A stretch of 64,000 nt of DNA from an uncultured Gammaproteobacteria bacterium (GTDB lineage: Bacteria > Pseudomonadota > Gammaproteobacteria > HK1): NCBI GenBank assembly GCA_958295835.1, contig OY282378.1:4985694-5049693 (forward strand). Reading direction: 5' to 3'. This document shows positions 43,901-51,660 of the stretch, one piece after another. The notes below the pieces were generated by a model. That model searched no databases. It saw only the letters and a list, made by a program, of their open reading frames with translations, and was not told where the DNA came from. The first letter of the stretch is position 1. Each line of letters begins with the position of its first letter. Both the position numbers and the translations under genes were made by a program.

Positions 43901-43925
43901 GCTGGAGCAGGCGCTTCCGGTCTGA
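40914..43925 (+). CDS. Fused FAD-binding oxidase / Fe-S reductase (D-2-hydroxyacid dehydrogenase type)
   Basis: A 1003-residue protein. The N-terminal FAD_binding_4 domain (ARGAGTSQCGQTVGEAVVVD, ATIGGMTGNNSCGARSIRYG) and FAD-oxidase C domain (HSGEHGDGIVRSEFHEAMFG) resemble GlcD/Dld. A ferredoxin-like part follows, CxxxxxCRKSDP...MCPSYR and CVGCKGCRRECPTGVDM, then a CCG-domain half (PLCCGRTF, GHCHQKAFG, SCCGMAGAFGHE) like GlcF/GlpC. Such fusions oxidise D-lactate, D-2-hydroxyglutarate or glycolate and pass electrons to quinones at the membrane. An Arg/Ser/Pro-rich insert (about residues 243-262) interrupts the FAD domain. Start has GGGAG 7 bases upstream. Confidence 0.88.
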   Translation: MRHRSGPRPGDPGLATRLRREIEGEVRFGPADRGRYSTDASIYQIEPIGVVVPRSAEDIGHAIAICREAGAPVLARGAGTSQCGQTVGEAVVVDTSKYLDGVLGFDEGARRITVQPGVVLDRLNAWLAPKGLFFPVDVSPSNRATIGGMTGNNSCGARSIRYGNMVHNVHAVNAILADGSAVRFGEAPGNLAGLAADGHYLDLIRRMRALGVREAGEIARRFPPLLRRVGGYNIDALTPGAAADARRRSSRKPRPGEGLDAIAPGAGASPGGHNMAHLLVGSEGTLGFFTEIELDLQPLPTHRVLGVCHFPAFHDAMAATRHIVALDPSAVELVDRTLMELARDIAAFRPAVERFVRGNPDALLLVEFAGEDRDALLARLARLGERMADLGFPGAVVEAVEPAFQRAVWDVRKAGLNIMMSMKGDGKPISFVEDCAVRLEDLPEYTRRLDAIFARHGTRGTWYAHASVGTLHVRPIIDLKTAEGARTMRAIAEECFEMVRGYRGSHSGEHGDGIVRSEFHEAMFGPRLVAAFEEVKDAFDPGGLFNPGKIVRPERMDDRTLFRYKPGYAPLPVETGLDWSEWGGFHRAVEMCNNNGACRKSDPGVMCPSYRVTADEQHVTRGRANTLRLALTGQLGRDALTSDAMRDTMALCVGCKGCRRECPTGVDMARMKIEYLHQHRKRHGIGLRDRLVAWLPRYAPAASRLAWMMNLRDRIPGLAPVTERLLGLSARRSLPRWRSDPFRADALRADPSPARGSGSEVVLFADTFNTWFEPENARAAVRVLEAAGFRVRAAAPPPGERRPLCCGRTFLAAGLIEEARCELERTLSALAPFIERGVPVVGLEPSCLLTFRDEALVLGLERDSGGARFLLFEELIAEAAAEGDLALSLHPLAQKRALLHGHCHQKAFGAMPAVERTLRLVPELAVETVASSCCGMAGAFGHEAEHYERSMAMAELGLLPAVRAADRDTLIVADGTSCRRQIADGAAREACHVARVLEQALPV

Positions 43926-43944
43926 TCCTGCCCGCGGTCGCCAC

Positions 43945-43976
43945 TCGAGGCCGCCGTGCGCCCCGGCCGGCCTCGA
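43945..43976. terminator. Bidirectional hairpin between convergent genes
   Basis: A 9-bp perfect stem (TCGAGGCCG/CGGCCTCGA) with a 14-base GC-rich loop fills the 52-base gap between the oxidoreductase gene and the convergent sulfatase gene. Its position suits termination from both sides, although no T tract is present. Confidence 0.55.
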
Positions 43977-43977
43977 A

Positions 43978-45516
43978 TCATTGCTCGAACGGGACCGGCT
44001 CGACGTAGGGGAACCGGGCCCGGGCCTTGGTCGGCGCGGCGCCGGCATTGCGCACGAACCGCCGGTCGTCGTCCTCGCGCACCTTGTACGCCCAGTAGGG
44101 CTCGCCGCCGGTGGCGCGCTGCACGAAGCGGCGCCGGCGCTGCGATTCCAGGCAGCGTTCGCCGATCGCATCGGGGTCCCAGCCGTCGAGCAGGGCGGCG
44201 CGCAGCTCCTGCGCGGTCTGCGCCGTGTCCGTCGCCCCGACGAGGTTCCGAAGCTCCAGGGGATCGGATTCCAGGTCGTAGAGCCTGTCCGGGAAGCCAT
44301 GCGTGTACATGTACTTGAACCGGCCCCGGCGGAGCATCCGGCAGGGCGCCCGGACCCCTTCGCCGGTGTACTCGGAGATCACCTGGTTCGGCCATCCGCC
44401 GGTGCTGCCGCCCAGCAGGCCGGTGAGGCTGTTGCCGTCGAAGGGGTCCACCGCCTCGGGCGGATGGCCGCCGGTGGCGAAGTCGAGCAGGGTCGGCAGG
44501 AGATCCACCAGCGAGACCAGCTCGCCCACACGGCCCGGGGCGAACGTGCCGGGCTTGCTCACGATGAGGGGGACGCGCGCGGACCACTCGTGGAAGGTCT
44601 GCTTGTACCACATGCCCCGCTCGCCCAGCATCTCGCCGTGGTCGCTGGTGAAGACGACGAACGTCTCGTCGGCGAGCCCGGTGGCGCGCATCGCCTCCAT
44701 GATGCGGCCCACCTTGTCGTCCACGTAGCTGCACATGCCGTAGTAGGCGTGCCGGGCGGCGCGCACGTGCTCCTCGGTGACCGTGTTCAGGTGGGTGCCG
44801 TGCGCGTAGTGGAGCCAGCGGCTGTGCTCGTCCAGCTCCTCCACCGGGATCGGCGGCACGCTGGGCATGTCGATGTCGTCGTGGCGGTACAGGTCCCAGT
44901 AGCGCGCGGTGGTGGTGAAGGGCGAGTGCGGGTGGGTGAAGGAGATGACCAGGAAGAACGGGGTGTCCCGCGAGTAGCGCGCCAGGTCGTGGATTTGCTG
45001 GATGCCGTAGAACTCGACCTCGTCGTCGTAGTCGATCTGGAGGCTACGCACGCACTGGCCGGCCTGCACCACCGGGCGGAGGCTGATCCCGGTGGGGCGG
45101 TACTCGGGCTCGTTGGGCCAGTCCGGGGTCCACGCGAAGTTGGAGGGGTAGACGTCGGTGGTGAGCCGCTGCCTGAAGCCGTGGAGCTGGTCCGGGCCGA
45201 CGAAGTGCATCTTGCCGCAGAGGATGGTGTCGTACCCGAGATCGTCCATGTAATGGGCCATCGTCGGGCGCTCCGAGGCCAGCTCGACGGCGTTGTCCCA
45301 GGCGCCGATCGCGCTGGTATGGCGTCCCGTCAGCATCGAGTAGCGCGAGGGGACGCAGAGCGGGAAGTTGCAGTAAGCGTTCTCGAACACCACCCCCTGC
45401 TCCGCCAGGGCCGAGATGTTGGGCGCATGAAGCAGGGGATGGCCGTGGACCGGCAGCGCCTGCGGCGCCATCTGGTCTGCCTGGATGATCAGGATGTTGG
45501 GTCTTTTCGTGGCCAT
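43978..45516 (-). CDS. betC: Choline-sulfatase-like type I sulfatase
   Basis: A 512-residue sulfatase. PLCVPSRYSMLTGR holds the C-x-P-S-R motif (C54 to formylglycine), and the metal site is NILIIQADQ and FTSDHGEMLGERGMW. The segments SGKMH-like LCGKMHFVGPDQLHGF and RLTTDVYPSNFAWTPDW are hallmarks of choline-O-sulfatase BetC, which releases choline and sulfate in the cytoplasm for use as osmoprotectant precursor and nutrient. The start at 45516 (GGGAGC upstream) is preferred to 45672. No betA/betB neighbour is present. An anaerobic-type or Cys-type maturase is also not in the window. Confidence 0.82.
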   Translation of the reverse strand: MATKRPNILIIQADQMAPQALPVHGHPLLHAPNISALAEQGVVFENAYCNFPLCVPSRYSMLTGRHTSAIGAWDNAVELASERPTMAHYMDDLGYDTILCGKMHFVGPDQLHGFRQRLTTDVYPSNFAWTPDWPNEPEYRPTGISLRPVVQAGQCVRSLQIDYDDEVEFYGIQQIHDLARYSRDTPFFLVISFTHPHSPFTTTARYWDLYRHDDIDMPSVPPIPVEELDEHSRWLHYAHGTHLNTVTEEHVRAARHAYYGMCSYVDDKVGRIMEAMRATGLADETFVVFTSDHGEMLGERGMWYKQTFHEWSARVPLIVSKPGTFAPGRVGELVSLVDLLPTLLDFATGGHPPEAVDPFDGNSLTGLLGGSTGGWPNQVISEYTGEGVRAPCRMLRRGRFKYMYTHGFPDRLYDLESDPLELRNLVGATDTAQTAQELRAALLDGWDPDAIGERCLESQRRRRFVQRATGGEPYWAYKVREDDDRRFVRNAGAAPTKARARFPYVEPVPFEQ

Positions 45517-45725
45517 CTGTCGTGCTCCCTGTCTGTTTGCCGGCGGCAGGATCGGCCGGCTCGCATGGAACGAACCTGTTCCTCGCGCGGCGCCGGCCGG
45601 GGGTGGCCGCGCCAGCGGTCGCCCCTCCCTTTCGATCGAGCACCGCCCCGCGCTCGACCCGCATCGTTTCAACGGTTCAGCGTCGTTTCAACCCTTCCCG
45701 GTCGAGCCGGCGATCGAGACCCGGA

Positions 45726-46562
45726 TCACGGCCCGAGCCCCAGCAGGTGCTCCACCATCCTGCGGGGGATGTCGACGCCGGTGGTGTCGATGCTGTTCCT
45801 GAACTCCATCGTGTAGTTCACCTCGTTGACGAGGAGACCGTCCGGCGTCTCGAAGAGGTCGACGGCCAGGATCCCCCCGCCCACCGCCCGGGCCGCGGCC
45901 AGCGAGACCGCCGCCAGCTCGCCGGTCACCGGGCAGTTCGAGGCTTGCGCGCCACGCGCGGTATTGGTGATCCAGTGCGCCGACCCGCGGTAGATGGCGG
46001 CGATGCACTCGTCGCCGACGACGAAGCTGCGGATGTCGCGTCCGTGCTTCTCGACGTACTCCTGGATGTAGAAGATCGAGTGGTGGTAGCTGCCGAGGAT
46101 GGTCTTGTGCTCCAGGATCGACTCGGCCGCGTCCCGATCGTTGACCTTGGAGAGCAGGCGGCCCCAGGAGCCGACAGCGGGCTTGAGCACCGCGGGATAG
46201 CCGACGGCGTCCAGCGCTTCGAGCGCGGACGCCTCGGTGAACGCGACCCTGACCTCCGGCTGCGCAACCCCGGCCTCGTGGAGCGCGAGCGAGGTGAGCA
46301 GCTTGTCGCCGCAGACGTTGGCCACCCGGTAGCTGTTCACGCACCGGATCCCCAGGCTTTCGAGCAGGCGCAGCCCGTGCAGCGCACGGGAGTGGTTGAT
46401 GCAGCGCTCCAGCACCACGTCGACGTCGGGGCCGCTCTTCAGATCGAAGACCATCTTCCGGTCGTCGAGCATGGCCACCTCCACCCCGCCATGCTTCGCG
46501 AGCTCGCCGAGCAGGAGCTTCTCCTCCTTCCGAATCAGGGAATGGAGGAAGCCGACCCTCAC
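45726..46562 (-). CDS. lysX: LysX-like ATP-grasp ligase
   Basis: A 278-residue RimK/LysX ATP-grasp protein: [60 protein letters not shown] and [20 protein letters not shown]. The last is the LysX-type metal/substrate loop. LysX attaches the amino group of 2-aminoadipate or glutamate to the C-terminal Glu side chain of the carrier LysW. Its GTG start overlaps the lysW stop (GTGA). No LysZ, LysY, LysJ or LysK partner is seen, so lysine synthesis is unlikely to be complete here; a specialised use such as non-proteinogenic amino-acid synthesis is possible. Confidence 0.82.
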   Translation of the reverse strand: MRVGFLHSLIRKEEKLLLGELAKHGGVEVAMLDDRKMVFDLKSGPDVDVVLERCINHSRALHGLRLLESLGIRCVNSYRVANVCGDKLLTSLALHEAGVAQPEVRVAFTEASALEALDAVGYPAVLKPAVGSWGRLLSKVNDRDAAESILEHKTILGSYHHSIFYIQEYVEKHGRDIRSFVVGDECIAAIYRGSAHWITNTARGAQASNCPVTGELAAVSLAAARAVGGGILAVDLFETPDGLLVNEVNYTMEFRNSIDTTGVDIPRRMVEHLLGLGP

Positions 46563-46729
46563 TGACCCCAGTCCTCCTCGGTCTCGGGGGCCTCGCCGAG
46601 CGCCGGCGGCTCCACTTCAAGCACCTCCAGCTCGGCGCCACAATCGGCGCACTCCATCAGCTCTCCCACCACCGCGTCGGCCGCCAGCTCGACCTCCGCC
46701 CCGCACACCGGACATTCCGCCATCTGCAT
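46559..46729 (-). CDS. lysW: LysW-type amino-group carrier protein
   Basis: A 56-residue zinc-binding carrier: [12 protein letters not shown] and [20 protein letters not shown], with a CxxC pair on each side, and the diagnostic acidic tail ending EEDWGQ. In most LysW proteins the last residue is Glu, to which the substrate is attached; here it is Gln, which would have to be deamidated or makes the carrier atypical. The start at 46729 has GGGAG 7 bases upstream; the frame is open to 46840 but the extra residues are unlike LysW. Confidence 0.85.
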   Translation of the reverse strand: MQMAECPVCGAEVELAADAVVGELMECADCGAELEVLEVEPPALGEAPETEEDWGQ

Positions 46730-47098
46730 TTCTCCCATGCGTCCTGAAGTCGTTTGGCCCCGCTTCCCCGCGCTCCACCGCCGCGCATTGTAGGCACGGC
46801 TCCGGGGGATGACGAGAAGTCCGGCAACGATTCCCGCCAACGTCCCGAACCCGATGGCACGACAGGGATTTCGCAGCCGTCCCGATCACCTGCCGAGCCC
46901 CTGATCGTTGGGATGCAAGGGACGTTCTCGGGCCTGGCGGGAATTGCCGGCCGTTCACGAATCGTTTTCAAACGATAACGCCGTTCACGAAAAACCGCTT
47001 GCGATCGCCGGACGGGCTGGCCTATACCCATCGGCGAGGGAGGCCGCCGCATCCCCGTGGCGATGGCTCCCGTTTCACGATCAGGCGGGACGACGGCA
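46730..47098. other. Divergent intergenic region upstream of lysW and the molybdoenzyme operon
   Basis: No gene is supported. It includes the palindrome and paired direct repeat at 46951-46991 and should contain the promoters of both operons. Confidence 0.5.
46951..46991. promoter_or_regulatory. Palindrome flanked by direct repeats upstream of the molybdoenzyme operon
   Basis: ATCGTTT-tc-AAACGAT (46961-46976) is a 7-bp inverted repeat bracketed by two copies of ccgttcacga (46951-46960 and 46981-46990), about 110 bases before the alpha-subunit start. The arrangement resembles a regulator-binding site, for instance for the OmpR-type regulator at 60401-61150. The assignment is speculative. Confidence 0.4.
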
Positions 47099-49828
47099 AT
47101 GCAAACAGTCACTCGGCGGGAATTCCTCGGCGCCACGGCGCTCACCGGCATCGGCGTGCTCACCGCCGACGGCGCCTGGGCGCTCAACAAGCTGGAGCCG
47201 CTCTTCGATACGCTCGACCAGGAGTATCCCTATCGTGCCTGGGAAGATCTCTACCGCGACGAGTTCACCTGGGACCACGTGGGATACGCCGCTCACTGCA
47301 TCAACTGCGTCGGCAACTGCGCGTTCCGGATCTATGTGAAGGACGGCATCGTGCTGCGCGAAGAGCAGCTCGCCGAGTATCCGCAGATCAATCCGGACAC
47401 CCCCGACGCCAACCCCCGCGGCTGCCAGAAGGGCGCCATCCACTCGGCGGCGATGTACGAAGGCGACCGCCTGCGCTACCCGATGAAGCGCGCCGGCGAA
47501 CGCGGCGAGGGCAGGTGGCAGCGCATCTCGTGGGACCAGGCGACGACCGAGATCGCCGACAGGATCGTCGACATCTTCGAGAAGTACGGCCCCGGCGCCC
47601 TGATGACCCACACCGGCAGCGGCAACCTGAGCCACGTCCGCCTCGCCGCGCCCTATCGCCTGGCTTCGCTGCTCGGCGGCGTCCAGCTCGACATCTTCAC
47701 CGACGTCGGAGACCTCAACACGGGCGCCCACCTCGCCTACGGCGATCCGATCCAGAGCTTCACCTCCGACGCGTGGTTCGACGCCGACTACATCATGATG
47801 ACCCTGTTCAACCCCAACGCGACCCGCATCCCCGACGCCCACTACATCTGGGAAGCCCGCTACAACGGCGCCCGCATCGTCTCCATCGCGCCGGACTACA
47901 ACCCCAGCTCGATCCACGCCGACCTGTGGATCCCCATCCAGCCGGGCGCGGACCCCTTCTTCAACATGTCGCTGGCCCAGGTCATCCTCTCCGAGGCGCT
48001 GCACGACACTGCGTTCGTCAAGGAGCAGACCGACCTGACGCTGCTGGTGCGCGACGACAACGGCAAGCTGCTGCGCCAGTCGGATCTCGCCGCCGACGGC
48101 AAGGCCGACGTGTTCTACATGTGGGACACGGTTGGCAACCGGGCGGTCGAAGCCCCGGGCTCGATGGGCAGCGAGACCAAATCGATCGCGCTCGGTGCGG
48201 TCGACCCGGCGCTGGAGGGCAGCTTCACCGTCGAGGGCATCGCGGTGCAGCCGGCTTTCGTGCACATGCGGGCCGAGGCGATGAAGTATCCACCCGAAGC
48301 GACGCGGGAGGTCACCGGCGTGCATCCCGACGTGGTGCGCACCGAGGCGCGCCACATCGCCAGAGCGAAGAAGGCCGTGTTCATGACCGGCTTCAACATC
48401 GGCCGCTACATCAACGGCATCCACACCGGCTGGGCGCAGGTGCTGGTGCTGGCGCTGACCGGCCACGGCGGGCCGCGCGGCGGACTCGACACCTCATGGA
48501 TCGAGTGGGCGCACCCCAAGCTGCTGTCCCTCGCGCTCGCCGAGTTCACCAAGCTCCCCCGCCTCGAACCCGGCGGCCTCGGCGAGTTCATGCGCGGCGA
48601 GATGGTCCACGAGGCGCGCCGGCACTTCGACCCGGACAAGCTCAAGGCGCGCGTCGGCTTCAACGTCGATGAAATGATGGAGATGATCCACGAGAGCATC
48701 GACAAGCAGGGCATGCCCTACCACGGACACGTCAAGGGCCTGATCTCGATCGCCGACAACAAGTTCCGCCGCAACAAGGGTGCCCACAAGTACCGCGAGC
48801 GCATCCTGAACGAGGTCAGCGAGCTGTTCGTCAACGTCAACGTGCGCATGGACTCGACCGCTATGTGGGCCGATTACCTGCTGCCCGCGGCGAGCCATTA
48901 CGAGGCCTGGGACCTGCGCTCGGTCGGCTACCACCGGTTCGTCAACGTGTTCACCGCGCCGGTCGACCCCGTCGGCGAAGCCCTGCCCGACTGGGACATC
49001 ATGGCGCTGCTCACCGGGAAGATCCAGGAACGCGCCAGGGTGCGGGGCGCTGGCGCCTACGAAGACGGATCGGTCACCCGCAACCTCGACACCATCCACG
49101 ACGACTTCACCATGGGCGGCACCATCAACACCGCCTACGACGCGACCAGGTGGCTGGTGGACAACAGCCCGGAGATCGACGGCACCCTCGAGGAAGGCGC
49201 CAAACGCGGGTTCTTCGTGATGAACGAGAAGGCGGGCGGCCACTCGACGCTGCGGCCCGACGCGGTCTACAACCCCTTCGAGCATCAGGTGGTCGACAAG
49301 ACGCCCTATCCGACGCTGTCGGGGCGCATCACCTTCTACTGCGACCACGACCGCTACATGAAGCTCGGCGCCCGGGTACCGACCGCGCGCCGGCACGCCG
49401 GGAAGGAAGCCTCCAACTACCCGTTGCACTTCTACACCCCGCACACGCGCTGGGGCATCCATTCGAACTGGCGTTCGAACAAGTTCATGATGCGCCTGCA
49501 GCGCGGCGAGCCCAACGTCTACATCAACCCGCGGCTTGCCGCTGCCCGCAGCATCGCCGACGGCGACAAGGTGCGGGTGTTCAACGGCATCGGAGAATTC
49601 TTCGCCCAGGCCAAGTTCTATCCCAGCCTTCCCGAGGATGCGCTGATGATGGAGCACGGCTGGGAGCCCTACCAGTACGACGAGCAGAAGCCGCTCAACA
49701 ACGTCACCGCGACGCTGCTGCAGCCGCTGGAGCTGGTCGGCGACTGGGGGCACCTGAAGTTCACCTTGTGGAAGTGGAACGCCAACCAGCTCGCTCACGA
49801 GAGCAGCGTCGACGTCGAGAGGGTGTAA
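47099..49828 (+). CDS. Type II DMSO-reductase-family molybdoenzyme, catalytic (alpha) subunit
   Basis: A 909-residue protein with a twin-arginine signal (TRREFLGATALTGIGVLTAD) for folded export. The Fe-S motif H66-x3-C70-x3-C74 ... C109 (AHCINCVGNCAF and PRGCQKGA) uses His as first ligand, the mark of type II enzymes such as NarG, SerA, ClrA, DdhA and EbdA. Molybdopterin-binding segments run throughout (HTGSGNLSHVRLAAPYRLAS, SVGYHRFVNVF, TPHTRWGIHSNWRSN). The C-terminal QPLELVGDWGHL resembles SerA/DdhA/EbdA. Substrate cannot be deduced: selenate, chlorate, dimethyl sulfide and hydrocarbon-hydroxylating enzymes share this architecture. The ATG at 47099 sits next to the signal; a GTG at 47057 is in frame. 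Confidence 0.9.
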   Translation: MQTVTRREFLGATALTGIGVLTADGAWALNKLEPLFDTLDQEYPYRAWEDLYRDEFTWDHVGYAAHCINCVGNCAFRIYVKDGIVLREEQLAEYPQINPDTPDANPRGCQKGAIHSAAMYEGDRLRYPMKRAGERGEGRWQRISWDQATTEIADRIVDIFEKYGPGALMTHTGSGNLSHVRLAAPYRLASLLGGVQLDIFTDVGDLNTGAHLAYGDPIQSFTSDAWFDADYIMMTLFNPNATRIPDAHYIWEARYNGARIVSIAPDYNPSSIHADLWIPIQPGADPFFNMSLAQVILSEALHDTAFVKEQTDLTLLVRDDNGKLLRQSDLAADGKADVFYMWDTVGNRAVEAPGSMGSETKSIALGAVDPALEGSFTVEGIAVQPAFVHMRAEAMKYPPEATREVTGVHPDVVRTEARHIARAKKAVFMTGFNIGRYINGIHTGWAQVLVLALTGHGGPRGGLDTSWIEWAHPKLLSLALAEFTKLPRLEPGGLGEFMRGEMVHEARRHFDPDKLKARVGFNVDEMMEMIHESIDKQGMPYHGHVKGLISIADNKFRRNKGAHKYRERILNEVSELFVNVNVRMDSTAMWADYLLPAASHYEAWDLRSVGYHRFVNVFTAPVDPVGEALPDWDIMALLTGKIQERARVRGAGAYEDGSVTRNLDTIHDDFTMGGTINTAYDATRWLVDNSPEIDGTLEEGAKRGFFVMNEKAGGHSTLRPDAVYNPFEHQVVDKTPYPTLSGRITFYCDHDRYMKLGARVPTARRHAGKEASNYPLHFYTPHTRWGIHSNWRSNKFMMRLQRGEPNVYINPRLAAARSIADGDKVRVFNGIGEFFAQAKFYPSLPEDALMMEHGWEPYQYDEQKPLNNVTATLLQPLELVGDWGHLKFTLWKWNANQLAHESSVDVERV

Positions 49829-49889
49829 CCGGACGGATCGCACCACGACACGGTCGCGATACGAAACGAGTATTCAGGGGGCGAACGAG

Positions 49890-50876
49890 ATGGCAACCGG
49901 AGTCAAACGGCAGCTCAGCATGGTGATGGACCTCAACAAGTGCATCGGCTGCCATACCTGCACGTCGGCCTGCAAGATGCAGTGGACCAATCGCAACGGC
50001 CGGGAATACATGTACTGGAACAACGTCGAGACCCGGCCGGGCCGCGGCTATCCGCGCGACTTCGAGTCGATGGGCGGGGGTTTCGACGAAGGAGGCAACC
50101 TCCGCCTCGGCCGCGAGCCCAGCGCGGAGGACTACGGCATCCCATGGGAGTACAACTTCGAAGAAAGCCTGATGACCGGCACCGACCCCTGGATGCGGCC
50201 CAACGTCAAGCCGACCTGGGGCGCGAACTGGGACGAGGACGAAGGCACCGGCGACTACCCCAACAGCTACTACTTCTACCTGCCGCGGATCTGCAACCAC
50301 TGCGACGATCCGGCCTGCCTCGCCGCGTGCTCGCGCAACGCCATCTACAAGCGCCAGGAAGACGGCATCGTGCTGGTGGACCAGGAACGCTGCCGGGGCT
50401 ACCGCTACTGCGTCACCGCCTGCCCCTACAAGAAGGTCTATTTCAACGAGCGCATCTCGAAATCGGAGAAGTGCATCTTCTGCTATCCGCGCATCGAGAA
50501 GGGCCTGGCCATGGCCTGCGCGCGCCAATGCGTGGGGCGCATCCGCTGGGTGGGCTATCGCGACGACGAGGCCGGTCCGATCCATCTGCTGGTGGAGAAG
50601 TACAAGGTCGCCCTGCCCCTGCACCCCGAATGGGGCACCAGGCCGAACGTGTTCTACGTGCCGCCGACCTCGCCCCCCCGGCTCGGCGCCGACCGCAACG
50701 CCGAGACCGAATCGCGCATCCCCGTCGCCTATCTCGAAGAGCTGTTCGGCGACGGCGTGCGCCAGGCGTTCGAGACCATCGCGGCCGAGCGTGCGAAGAA
50801 GGCGAGCGGTGAAGCGTCGGAGCTGATGGACACGCTCATCGGCTTCAAGCACCACGAGATGTTCAAGCTGAGCTGA
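49890..50876 (+). CDS. Type II molybdoenzyme iron-sulfur (beta) subunit
   Basis: A 328-residue four-cluster ferredoxin subunit. Clusters are KCIGCHTCTSACKMQW (C18, C21, C24, C28), CNHCDDPACLAACSRN, CRGYRYCVTACPYKK and KCIFCYPRIEKG...CARQC. In the third motif the second cysteine is replaced by Tyr (C-x2-Y-x2-C), the substitution that makes this cluster [3Fe-4S] in type II beta subunits (Trp or Tyr in relatives). It wires the alpha subunit to the haem subunit. No signal peptide of its own: it is expected to be exported with alpha by the Tat system. Confidence 0.92.
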   Translation: MATGVKRQLSMVMDLNKCIGCHTCTSACKMQWTNRNGREYMYWNNVETRPGRGYPRDFESMGGGFDEGGNLRLGREPSAEDYGIPWEYNFEESLMTGTDPWMRPNVKPTWGANWDEDEGTGDYPNSYYFYLPRICNHCDDPACLAACSRNAIYKRQEDGIVLVDQERCRGYRYCVTACPYKKVYFNERISKSEKCIFCYPRIEKGLAMACARQCVGRIRWVGYRDDEAGPIHLLVEKYKVALPLHPEWGTRPNVFYVPPTSPPRLGADRNAETESRIPVAYLEELFGDGVRQAFETIAAERAKKASGEASELMDTLIGFKHHEMFKLS

Positions 50877-50946
50877 GCCGGTGCCCTCGATGAAGCCGCG
50901 ACCGCCGATCCGGAGCCCCACCACGCGCCCCGACCGGGAGCGCGCC

Positions 50947-51660
50947 ATGACCGATCCGGTGACCCGCTGCCGCGCACGTTCCGCCGGCTACCAGCTACTC
51001 TCGATCGCGTTCGCGCATCCGATCTCCGAGATTACCGCGCAGCTCGAAGACGGGCGGTTCCAGTCGGCGTTCGCGGGACACATGGAGACGGTCTTCGGCC
51101 GCATTCCTCCGCTGCCCCGGCTCACGCTCGCCCCGTCCTCCTTCGGGAGCGCCTATATCGCGCTCTTCGAGCGCGGGACACGGGGGCGGCCGCCGGTGCC
51201 GCTGTGTACCGGCGAGTACATGCAGCTACTCGACGGACGGCCACGGCCCGAGGTGCTGCTCGACCATGTCCGGTTCTACCGCCATTTCGGCCTCAAGGTG
51301 CGCGGCCACGGCGAGGACAACGAGCTGCCCGACCATCTGTGCTGCCAGCTCGAGGCGATGGCCTGGCTCGGCGAGCTCGAAGCACGCGCCCGCCGGGAGG
51401 GGAAGCGCACCGGCGGCCTGGAGCGCGCGCAGGCCGACTTCCTCGACAAGCTGCTGATCCCGTTTCTCGATCGATTCGTGCCCACCCTCGAGCTCGAGGT
51501 TTCGCGCCGCGGCGGCGACCCCCTGTTCGCCGCACTCGGCGGGGCCGCGGCCTCGCTCACCACTTGGCACGCGCACGAGCTCGGCGCCGCTCTGCCGGCG
51601 CCGCCGGTGCATGCGCTTGCCGACAAACCGTTGACCGAAGAACAGAACCTCTGGGGATGA
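50947..51660 (+). CDS. TorD/NarJ-like assembly chaperone (delta)
   Basis: A 237-residue all-helical cytosolic chaperone: RSAGYQLLSIAFAHPISEIT, GSAYIALFERGTRGRPPVPL and HFGLKVRGHGEDNELPDHLC are the DmsD/TorD/DdhD-type motifs. It inserts or proofreads the molybdenum cofactor in the alpha subunit before Tat export. The start at 50947 (GGGAG 7 bases upstream) is preferred to the GTG at 50881. The following gene overlaps by ATGA. Confidence 0.85.
   Translation: MTDPVTRCRARSAGYQLLSIAFAHPISEITAQLEDGRFQSAFAGHMETVFGRIPPLPRLTLAPSSFGSAYIALFERGTRGRPPVPLCTGEYMQLLDGRPRPEVLLDHVRFYRHFGLKVRGHGEDNELPDHLCCQLEAMAWLGELEARARREGKRTGGLERAQADFLDKLLIPFLDRFVPTLELEVSRRGGDPLFAALGGAAASLTTWHAHELGAALPAPPVHALADKPLTEEQNLWG

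Noticed and set aside
41661-44300. An 879-codon minus-strand frame across the FAD/Fe-S oxidoreductase gene
   Set aside because: Antisense shadow of a gene with unmistakable FAD and Fe-S motifs; no domain of its own.
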